Shown in pieces: positions 50,273 to 58,000 of a stretch of 64,000 bases of DNA (the stretch's first letter is position 1; every line of letters begins with the position of its first letter). This stretch comes from Clostridium porci (GTDB lineage: Bacteria; Bacillota; Clostridia; Lachnospirales; Lachnospiraceae). The position numbers and the translations under genes were made by a program. Below the pieces are notes generated by a model that did not search any database, was not told the origin of the DNA, and was given only the letters and a program-made list of their open reading frames with translations. The DNA lies in NCBI RefSeq assembly GCF_009696375.1, contig NZ_VUMD01000014.1:34973-98972 (forward strand), read 5' to 3'.

Positions 50273-51313
50273 ATGGAAAATCAATTAACGCCAGGCAGCT
50301 CCATGATTCTGGAAATCCGAGAACTGCTGGAAAACGCTAGAAAAAATGTTGCACAACAGGTCAACTCCCAGCTACTGACAACCTACTGGAACATTGGGCG
50401 GATTATCGTGGAGTATGAACAGCAAAATCAGATTCGCGCAGACTATGGAAAACAAACCTTAAGGGAACTTTCCAAAGAACTGACACGGGAATTCGGCAAA
50501 GGTTTTTCTCGTTCTAATCTACAAAATATGCGGGCATTTTATCTTGCCTATGAAAAATGCCAGACAGTGTCTGGCAAATTGTCTTGGTCCCATTACTGCG
50601 AGCTTTTAAGTATTACCGATGAGAACAAGCGTAGCTTTTATGAGAAGGAGTCTATCAATTCGGGCTGGTCAGTTCGGGAGTTGAAACGGCAGATTGACAG
50701 CTCGCTGTATGAACGGCTGCTACTTTCCAGCGGAGATGCGAATAAAGAAAAGGTTCTTTCTCTGGCTCAGCAAGGGATTGAGATCAGCCAGCCAGCTGAC
50801 ATCATCCGTGATCCCTATGTGTTTGAGTTTTTGGGTGTGCCGGAGAACAAGCCCATGTTGGAAAGCGATTTGGAAAAGGCTCTTGTCGCACAGATTGAAA
50901 AGTTTCTTTTGGAACTTGGGCGAGGCTTCATGTTTGTCGGAACCCAGCAGCGCGTGACCCTGAACAATACCCACTACTATGTGGACATGGTGTTTTACAA
51001 CAAAATTCTCCGTGCTTATGTGCTGATTGAACTGAAAACGAAAAAACTGACACCAGAGGCTGCCGGTCAGCTCAATATGTACTTAAACTACTATGCGGCG
51101 GAAGTCAACGACCCGGACGACAACCCGCCTATCGGTATTATCCTCTGTACCGAAAAAGACAGCATCGCGGCGGAATATGCCCTGGGTGGTCTGTCCAACA
51201 ATATCTTCGCATCCCGGTATGTTCTCTATATGCCGGATAAGGAACAGCTGATTGCTCAGGTGGAGGCCGTCTTGAAAAACTGGCACGAAAATAAGGACAA
51301 CCGTCATGAATGA
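50273..51313 (+). CDS. DUF1016 / YhcG-type PDDEXK nuclease
   Basis: This 346-residue protein has an N-terminal DUF1016 helical domain (TYWNIGRIIVEYEQQNQIRADYG, core TYWNIGRIIVEYEQ) with SRSNLQNMRAFYLAY, and a C-terminal PD-(D/E)xK fold with Asp238 (YVDMVFYN) and Glu253-Lys255 (LIELKTKK). Proteins of this type occur in defence and plasmid-stability contexts; the exact target is unknown. AGGAGGGCG precedes ATG 50273. It looks like cargo, with its own promoter. Confidence 0.88.
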   Translation: MENQLTPGSSMILEIRELLENARKNVAQQVNSQLLTTYWNIGRIIVEYEQQNQIRADYGKQTLRELSKELTREFGKGFSRSNLQNMRAFYLAYEKCQTVSGKLSWSHYCELLSITDENKRSFYEKESINSGWSVRELKRQIDSSLYERLLLSSGDANKEKVLSLAQQGIEISQPADIIRDPYVFEFLGVPENKPMLESDLEKALVAQIEKFLLELGRGFMFVGTQQRVTLNNTHYYVDMVFYNKILRAYVLIELKTKKLTPEAAGQLNMYLNYYAAEVNDPDDNPPIGIILCTEKDSIAAEYALGGLSNNIFASRYVLYMPDKEQLIAQVEAVLKNWHENKDNRHE

Positions 51314-51713
51314 AAAAGAACTGATTGGAAAAGTACATTCAGCGGTCTATCATCAATGCCAGCGCCGTGGTTATGCGGCTCCGGTGGATGTGCTGATGGA
51401 GGTCGGTGTCCTGCCAAAACAGAAATATGAGGACTGGCGGTTTGGGCGAGTGGATTATATGGAACGAGTATGCACCGTCAATCTGCGCAAACTCTCATTC
51501 ATCATGCACCAGATGCGGGTGTACGCACAGAAAACTGGCTTAAAACCCTCCTTCTGCTACTACAAGCAGTGGGGTGTAAAAAAGAAAAATGGGCAGGGAC
51601 ACAAGCCGGTGATTCCGCTGCGGTTCAGCAAAAGCGGGAACCCGGAAATTGAGAAATGGTATGCAACTCATTTTGTGGACACCAAACGGATTGCAGCTTT
51701 AAAAGCACAGTAG
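51306..51713 (+). CDS. Conjugative-element protein, unknown function
   Basis: This 135-residue basic protein (VHSAVYHQCQRRGYAAPVDV) overlaps the nuclease end by eight bases. It contains YEDWRFGRVDYMERVCTVNL; similar proteins occur near relaxase genes in gut Firmicutes. No catalytic motif is seen. Confidence 0.7.
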   Translation: MNEKELIGKVHSAVYHQCQRRGYAAPVDVLMEVGVLPKQKYEDWRFGRVDYMERVCTVNLRKLSFIMHQMRVYAQKTGLKPSFCYYKQWGVKKKNGQGHKPVIPLRFSKSGNPEIEKWYATHFVDTKRIAALKAQ

Positions 51714-51736
51714 CCTGTTGAAAATTCAGATTAACC

Positions 51737-51770
51737 AAAGGACAGCTCACACAGCTGTCCTTTTCTTTTT
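51737..51770 (+). terminator. Rho-independent terminator
   Basis: AAAGGACAGCT (51737-51747) pairs with AGCTGTCCTTT (51753-51763), followed by TTCTTTTTT, just before the relaxase ribosome site. Confidence 0.85.
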
Positions 51771-51789
51771 TGGAAAGGAGGTCCCCTCT

Positions 51790-53205
51790 ATGGCAACTAC
51801 ACGCATCATGCCCCTGCATATCGGCAAGGGTCGCACCGAGAGTCAGGCAATCAGCGACATTATTGATTATGTGGCAAATCCGCAAAAGACCAACAACGGA
51901 AAATTGATTGCCGGCTATGGCTGTGACAGCCGGACCGCCGATGCGGAGTTTCTGTTAGCAAAGCGGCAGTACATCGCCGCCACCGGGCGGGTGCGCGGTG
52001 CGGACGATGTGATCGCTTACCATGTGCGCCAGTCATTCAGGCCTGGAGAGATCACACCGGAGGAAGCCAACCGGCTGGGCGTGGAATTTGCCAGGCGGTT
52101 TACCAAAGGCAATCATGCCTTTGTGGTCTGCACTCACATAGACAAATCGCACATTCATAATCACATTATCTGGTCGGCGGTCAATACAGAGTGTGACCAG
52201 AAGTTCCGTAACTTCTGGGGCAGCACCAGAGCTGTCCGGCGTTTAAGCGACACCATTTGTATCGAGAATGGACTGTCCATTGTGGAGAACCCCAAGCCCC
52301 ATGGAAAAAGCTATAACAAGTGGCTGGGCGATCAGGCCAAGCCCTCCCATCGGGAGCAGCTGCGGATGATGATTGACCGGGCGCTGGAGCAAAAACCCGC
52401 AGACTTTGACGCGCTACTGAAGCTGCTCTCGGAAATGGGCTGCGAGGTATCCCGGCGCGGGAAAGTAATCCGGCTCAGAGCACCCGGCTGGAAGAATGTA
52501 GCCCGCATGGATGATAAGCTGGGAGCCGGGTACAGTGAAGCGGAAATCCGTGCGGTGCTGGCCGGAGAAAAACAGCACACGCCCCGTAAAAAATCCACCG
52601 TGCAGCCGGAGCCGCCCAAGGTCAATCTGCTAGTGGACATTCAGGCAAAATTACAGGCCGGGAAAGGCGCTGGGTATGCGCGCTGGGCCAAGGTTTTTAA
52701 CCTGAAGCAGATGGCGCAGACTGTAAATTTTCTCACCGAACATCAGCTGCTGGACTACGGGGAGCTGGCAGAAAAAGCGGCGGCAGCCACCGCCCACCAC
52801 AACGAGCTGTCGGCGCAGATCAAGGCGGCGGAGAAACGCATGGCGGAAATCGCCGTCCTGCGTACCCATATCGTCAACTATGCCAAGACCCGTGAGACCT
52901 ATGTAGCCTACCGCAAGGCCGGTTATTCTCGAAAGTTCCGGGAGGAACATGAGCAGGAAATCCTGCTCCATCAGGCGGCGAAAAACGCCTTTGACGAGAT
53001 GGGAGTAAAGAAACTGCCCAAGGTCAAAGACCTGCAAGCCGAGTATGCCAAACTGCTGGAGGAAAAGAAAAAAACCTACGCTGAGTACCGTCGCTCCCGT
53101 GAAAAAATGCGGGAGCTTTTGACTGCCAAAGCCAATGTGGATCGGCTTCTGAAAATGGACGAGGAACAGAAAAAAGAACAGGAAAAAGACCACGGCCAGC
53201 GGTGA
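51790..53205 (+). CDS. Relaxase of the conjugative element (MobP-like)
   Basis: This 471-residue relaxase/mobilization nuclease has a relaxase domain at residues 1-230 with the metal-binding histidines in HIDKSHIHNHIIWSAVN (about 117-133). A coiled coil fills the C-terminal half. It nicks the outer element's origin of transfer. The start is ATG 51790 with AAGGAGG upstream. It is a different family from the MobA/MobL relaxase of the nested element. Confidence 0.92.
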   Translation: MATTRIMPLHIGKGRTESQAISDIIDYVANPQKTNNGKLIAGYGCDSRTADAEFLLAKRQYIAATGRVRGADDVIAYHVRQSFRPGEITPEEANRLGVEFARRFTKGNHAFVVCTHIDKSHIHNHIIWSAVNTECDQKFRNFWGSTRAVRRLSDTICIENGLSIVENPKPHGKSYNKWLGDQAKPSHREQLRMMIDRALEQKPADFDALLKLLSEMGCEVSRRGKVIRLRAPGWKNVARMDDKLGAGYSEAEIRAVLAGEKQHTPRKKSTVQPEPPKVNLLVDIQAKLQAGKGAGYARWAKVFNLKQMAQTVNFLTEHQLLDYGELAEKAAAATAHHNELSAQIKAAEKRMAEIAVLRTHIVNYAKTRETYVAYRKAGYSRKFREEHEQEILLHQAAKNAFDEMGVKKLPKVKDLQAEYAKLLEEKKKTYAEYRRSREKMRELLTAKANVDRLLKMDEEQKKEQEKDHGQR

Positions 53206-53576
53206 GCCGGTCATGGTCCCAAGCGTTCGCAGAACGCGCAGCCACAGAATGAAATTCTGTGTTCAAAGGGGTTTGGGGGCGCTGCCCTCAACAAGCAAAG
53301 CGGAGGGGAAAATCACGGCAGGATTTTTCCCTCTGCGGGCCGGGTGTATTAACACCGGCATTGCTTGCCAGTCTTATCTCTAAAAGCAAAAAAATAAGAG
53401 GCCCTTGGCCTCCATACAACAAACGCTAAACCGATGCCATACAATCCGATACGGTCACTTGGTAGTCTGCATCCTCAAATACACCTGTTCTTTATGTTTT
53501 ACCATTGCAGGGAATACGGTATAAAAGATTCTGTCATACTACTTTTATATTATCAAGTTAGCAGAGGTGAAGCACA
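53206..53576. other. Gene-free region before the tyrosine recombinase
   Basis: This stretch holds hairpins and no gene: CACAGAAT-GAA-ATTCTGTG at 53243-53261, a GC-rich dyad around 53292-53335, and GGCC-CTT-GGCC near 53402. The last 100 bases are AT-rich and probably hold the recombinase promoter, but no clear -35/-10 pair was found. It could be the right part of the element's origin or end. Confidence 0.5.
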
Positions 53577-54413
53577 ATGAACTACGATTACAATGAAATC
53601 CTGCGGGACTACCGCATATATTTGGCCGAACATGAAAAATCTCACGCAACTATACAGAAGTATGTCCGTGAGACGGTTTGGTTTCTTCAATTTTTAGAGG
53701 GAGAGGAAGTGACCAAAGCAAAGGTGCTGGAATACCGGGAACGGCTGCAAGAAAAACACCAGGCCCGTACCGTCAACGTCAAGCTGTCCGCCATTCATTC
53801 GTATCTGGACTACCTGGGGCTGGCAGCCTGCAAGGTGCGGTTTTTAAAAATCCAACGCACGGTATTTATGGATGACAGCAGGGATTTGACCGAAGCGGAA
53901 TACCACCGCCTGTTAGAAGCTGCCAAGAGGAAAAAGGACAGCCGCCTGTATCATGTGATGCTTGCCATCTGCGGAACGGGAATCCGTGTCAGTGAGCTTT
54001 CATTTCTGACCGTAGAAGCGTTGCAAAAAGGGAAAGCAGAAATCCGCATGAAAGGTAAAACCCGCACCATTCTCTTGACAAAGGAGCTGTGCCGGAAATT
54101 AAATGCCTATGCAAAAGAAAAAGGCATCCGAACGGGGTATCTGTTCTGTACCCGCACCGGAAAACCCTTAGACCGAAGCAATATTTGTCATGATATGAAA
54201 AAGCTGTGCCGGGCGGCGCGTGTGACCTCTGGAAAGGTCTTTCCCCACAATTTGCGCCACTTGTTTGCAAAATGCTACTACGCGGTCAAAAAGAACCTGG
54301 CGTATCTGGCGGATATCTTAGGGCACGCCTCCGTAGATACCACACGGATCTATGTTGCCATGGGCACGCGAGAGCATGAGCGCACCTTACAGAGAATGCG
54401 TCTGATCTCATAA
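53577..54413 (+). CDS. Tyrosine recombinase, likely inverting the adjacent promoter segment
   Basis: This 278-residue XerC/D-like recombinase has an N-terminal SAM-like DNA-binding domain (1-95) and a catalytic domain with Arg137 (GTGIRVSEL), His224 and Arg227 (HNLRH), His250 (LGHAS) and nucleophile Tyr259 (RIYVAM). All key residues are present. GAGGTGA precedes ATG 53577. One base after its stop begins a 24-bp inverted repeat, so it is the obvious candidate to flip the 54415-54679 segment. It could instead, or also, be the integrase of the element. Confidence 0.93.
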   Translation: MNYDYNEILRDYRIYLAEHEKSHATIQKYVRETVWFLQFLEGEEVTKAKVLEYRERLQEKHQARTVNVKLSAIHSYLDYLGLAACKVRFLKIQRTVFMDDSRDLTEAEYHRLLEAAKRKKDSRLYHVMLAICGTGIRVSELSFLTVEALQKGKAEIRMKGKTRTILLTKELCRKLNAYAKEKGIRTGYLFCTRTGKPLDRSNICHDMKKLCRAARVTSGKVFPHNLRHLFAKCYYAVKKNLAYLADILGHASVDTTRIYVAMGTREHERTLQRMRLIS

Positions 54414-54414
54414 A

Positions 54415-54438
54415 ACCGCAGAATAATGATTCTGTGGT
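54415..54438 (+). repeat. Left inverted repeat of the switch
   Basis: The repeat is ACCGCAGAAT-AATG-ATTCTGTGGT. It is itself an imperfect dyad (two 10-base arms around a 4-base centre), the form of a tyrosine-recombinase core site. It matches the right repeat in inverted orientation at 24 of 24 positions; in direct orientation four positions differ. Confidence 0.92.
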
Positions 54439-54483
54439 GCTATGTTTTCCGCTCCAGTTAAAAGGCCAGCTTTCTTTGCATTT

Positions 54484-54512
54484 ATTATAATGCTGAATGG
54501 TCAGAAAATCAA
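54484..54512 (-). promoter_or_regulatory. Strong promoter inside the switch, pointing left
   Basis: On the minus strand TTGATT (54512-54507) and TATAAT (54489-54484) are 17 bases apart, close to the ideal SigA promoter. Transcription would start near 54477 and run antisense into the recombinase gene. Confidence 0.85.
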
Positions 54513-54552
54513 TTATTTCTTACATAACAGCAGTCAAAAGAGTACCGCAAAC

Positions 54553-54590
54553 AGACCTGCGCAGTGATCTGTGCCGCAGGTCTACTTTTT
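54553..54590 (+). terminator. Terminator inside the switch, facing the surface genes
   Basis: AGACCTGCG (54553-54561) pairs with CGCAGGTCT (54575-54583), with an inner CAG/CTG arm, then AC and five T. On the plus strand it would stop read-through from the recombinase into the surface genes; after inversion it would face the other way. Confidence 0.82.
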
Positions 54591-54655
54591 GTGTCTATAA
54601 AACGTCCGCTCCTGTTCCTGAGCAACGCCAAAATAAAAGAAACCCTTCTACGCAT

Positions 54656-54679
54656 ACCACAGAATCATTATTCTGCGGT
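54656..54679 (-). repeat. Right inverted repeat of the switch
   Basis: The repeat ACCACAGAAT-CATT-ATTCTGCGGT is the exact reverse complement of 54415-54438. The flanking bases do not match, so the repeat limits are sharp. Confidence 0.92.
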
Positions 54680-54743
54680 GATTCCAAGCTCTGACAAACG
54701 GCAGGGGCTTTTCATTAAAATGCGGGAGGAAGTGGAGCAAGTG

Positions 54744-55004
54744 ATGGAGCAATGGACAATCGGGTTGTTGGAATATTTGGCACAGAAAAGCGGATGCACT
54801 TATCTATCTGATTTGCGGTATCTCAGCCAATGGGAGCAATTCCGCCTTTCTCGGGAGATCGCCCGTATTCCAGCGGCAGCCTTTTCGCTGTCAATATGGA
54901 ATGATGCGCTGGATTATTTAACCAGCCTGCCACCGGAGCCTTGCGCGTCGGATGCACGGGAAGCGTTGATTCAATCCCTGTCCGAACGGCGTTATGTTCT
55001 GTGA
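54744..55004 (+). CDS. Small protein, first gene behind the switch
   Basis: An 86-residue product (MEQWTIGLLEYLAQKSGCTY) with no signal peptide, mostly helical. GGAG lies six bases before ATG 54744; ATG 54720 in frame is an alternative. It lies 64 bases past the right repeat and 84 bases before the first surface protein, so it would be co-switched. The function is unknown; a regulator or chaperone of the locus is possible. Confidence 0.7.
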   Translation: MEQWTIGLLEYLAQKSGCTYLSDLRYLSQWEQFRLSREIARIPAAAFSLSIWNDALDYLTSLPPEPCASDAREALIQSLSERRYVL

Positions 55005-55088
55005 TAACACCAGCATCAAGGGGTAAGTTCTGAATGCCGCATAGATGCTGTTGATATAAATCAATTTTATACAAGTAGGAGGATGACT

Positions 55089-58000
55089 ATGAAAAAACGA
55101 ATCACATCGTTTCTTCTTGCGTTGTTGATGGCAGTGACATTGCTTGGCAATGGGCCGTCTGTTTATGCCGCTGCCGATGGCTCGGCCATACCGGCAGAAG
55201 AAACGACCAATGAAAAGGCCGAGGACGAAGCACTCCCGGCTACGCCAAGTGAGGCGGAGCCAAGTGCGGAACCGGAAGAAACAGAGGAACAGCCGGAAGA
55301 ACCTGCCGAAACGGCGGAAGCACCGGAGCTGCCAGAGACAGAAGCGCCAGAGGATGGGATACCCGTGTCTACCCCGTCGGAAATTGCACCTATGTCCAGG
55401 AATGCCGGAGGCTTAGCTCTGGATCTTGGTACTGACATTGTGGCAGGCTTCGCCGGAAAGACAGTCAATAATGTGGAAATAGGAACAGTAGAAAATGGGG
55501 ACGGAGCCAACATAGAATTTTGGCACGGTCATAATCCTTACAGTGACAATGTTGATGGATTAAACTTATCTATTCAAGACGGAACGATTTTATTAAGCGG
55601 AAATGTGCCTGATCTTCCGAAGAAGATAACAGACAGATATACACGCAGAATACATGTATCTAAGGATCAAGAGGATGTATATTCTGAGCAGTTCTCCCTG
55701 TGGGTCATATTTGTGAATGAGGATACTGACTATACAGAAAGTATAGTCGGGGTTCCGGTATCAGAAAATGTTTTGGTAGAAGAAGCGAAAAAACTGGTGG
55801 ACACAGGGAATTCTTTGCCGGATAGCATTAAAGATGAGATTGAGTACGAGTATATCAATTCTATCGATCCATCACAAGCGGGCGATGGGTATGCTACTGT
55901 AAAGGTAACCTTGCCCGGCGGAGTATCTGAAGATGTCTATGTAAAAGTTAGATACTTAGCGGATTCGGAAAAGCCGGTCTTTACAAACGATGACGGGCCC
56001 ATCTTTCTGATGGAAGGCCAACCGGTCGTTGATGATTTGGTGCAGGAAAGCGCCAAGATAAAGGTTACAGACAATGCGGGAATTAAACTTATCGGATTAG
56101 GGCATGAACGCCTCCCGGATGACTCTGGTTACAAGCCAAATATACAAGACTTCAAAGGCACCACGGTTCGGTTTGAAGTTGATGGCAACGACTCTAAAAC
56201 CGCCTATGCCTGGTATGGTATTGCGCAGCAACTTGATCCTGGAGAGGTTGATTGGAGTAAAAATAACCTGCTCAGACGCTCGTTAATCGCTACGGATTTT
56301 AATAATAATACAGCGGACTCAAAAACCTATCGAATCGTTGTATACAATCCGTCCGCGGCAGAGTCCACAATCACCAAAGAGGAAAATGATGATCCGTCTG
56401 TTACAAAGACAGAACTCCTCGATAATGTCAATTTATCATTCTATAATTACACTGAGAAAGCTTATGAAGGAACAATACAGAAAGAGATAAAATCTGTTGT
56501 AAAAGACGGAGACAACAGTAATGTTCCACTAACGGGTGAAACTTACAATCTGGAAAGAGATTTATCGAACGATACCGACTACACAGTTACCGTAACAGTA
56601 ACAAGTGATTGGGGCCAGACGAAAGACGTTGCGTTTACAGTTAAGGTTAAGCCTCAAAAGTTAGAAACAACACAACAGAATGCAGCGGAAGCCATCGACC
56701 AGGCTGCCAAGGCAAAGAAAGAAGCGATCGACAACAGCGATATGACAGACGCTGAAAAAAACGCGGCCAAGGCGGAAGTGGACAGCGACACAGCCGCAGC
56801 CAAGGAAGCCATTGCTCAGGCAAACAATGCAGCGGGTGTAGAGACTGCAAAGAATGCGGGTTTGGCGTCTATCCAAGCGGATAAGTCAAAGCTGGAGACA
56901 GAGTATGCCAAAAAAGATGAGGTACAGACAGGCGACGGCTATACAGAGGCAGATACGGAAAAGCAAACAGCTTACAACCAAGCCTTAACAGAAGCGGAAG
57001 CTGTATTGGCTAATGCACAAGCAAATCAAGAGGCCATCGACAAAGCCCTTGATAACTTGGAAGAAGCAAAAGCTGCATTGAACGGCGGTATCGAAATACA
57101 GCCAACCTCAGAAAATATAGAATTGGTTCGTGGTGTAGAAAAAACCGTAAAATTCTATTATACAGATGGAAATAATCATGTTAAATCCGCAGGCTTTGTT
57201 GGCGGAGGGAATCAACCGGATAATGCATTTAACCCTAATACAGAAATTACATTGGGTAAAGACGCGAATGGCAAATATGTAGAAGTTAAATTTAAGCTTC
57301 CGAAAGATTTTGCTGATGGTAACTTCCCTGACAAGGTAACTCCTGAAGAAGGGGGAAAATGGACAAAATATCTTGCTCTCTATGACGGTGAAGGAAAAAC
57401 AGGAAAGATTTTAAATGCCACCGGTTCTGATGGACAGCCATCTATGCTTACCCTTGTAGTCAAAACACAAGCAGGGGCATATACCCCAAGCTTACCGACT
57501 AAAGTTGTAGTAAACGATGCGGCTTCTTTAACAAGTGAGAATATCAAAGCTGTTGAGGAAGCCGTCAAGAAAGCAAACGAAAATGCTCCATGGTATAATT
57601 CTGCAACCATTACAGCAGATGCTTCAAATGTGACTATAACTTATGAGGATGGAACTAGTGATACCCTTCCTATTCGTGATTTTGTAGATGATAGCAAAGC
57701 GAAGGCGAAAAAAGCCATTGACGATGCGGCTCAGGCAAAGAAAGAAGCAATCGACAACAGCGATATGACCGACGCTGAAAAGGACGCGGCCAAGGCGGAA
57801 GTGGACAGCGACGCAGCCGCGGCAAAGGAAGCCATTGCTCAGGCAGACAATGCTGCGGGTGTAGAGACCGCAAAGAATGCAGGACTGGCAGCCATCGAAG
57901 TTGATAAGAGCTTACTTCAAGCAGAAGTCGATAAAGAAAAAACTGTGACAGGCTCAATCGACTATACAAATGCAGACGAGACTAACAAGAAAGCCTATGA

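Larger units (their letters stand above)
6755..53205 (+). mobile_element. Tn1549/CTn-type integrative conjugative element backbone (outer limits uncertain)
   Basis: A nearly continuous plus-strand run of genes follows the order of Firmicute conjugative transposons: partition, initiator, PcfB, VirD4, Maff2, VirB6-like, PrgI, VirB4, CHAP hydrolase, DUF4315, DUF4366, TopB, CHC2/ArdC-like, TTRAP, giant helicase, DUF3849, MobC and relaxase. The left edge is given as the parA remnant. The right edge is given as the end of the relaxase, but the recombinase and surface-protein genes beyond may be cargo of the same element. Base composition is visibly more GC-rich than the chromosomal flank. It is interrupted by a nested element in virD4 and a group II intron in the helicase. 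Confidence 0.88.
54415..54679. promoter_or_regulatory. Invertible promoter segment (phase switch)
   Basis: Perfect 24-bp inverted repeats (54415-54438 and 54656-54679) bound a 217-bp AT-rich interior with no gene. The interior holds a strong minus-strand promoter and a plus-strand terminator. In this orientation the promoter reads towards the recombinase, so the downstream surface genes should be OFF. Inversion would place the promoter at about 54582-54610 reading right. Confidence 0.88.

Noticed and set aside
54415..54679. The two 24-bp repeats as ordinary terminators
   Set aside because: Each can form a hairpin, but neither has a T-run, and 24 of 24 identity in inverted orientation between two separate hairpins is not expected for terminators.
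54564..54743. Long upstream extension of the small gene behind the switch
   Set aside because: The open frame starts within the invertible segment and would cross the right repeat; the ribosome site favours ATG 54744.
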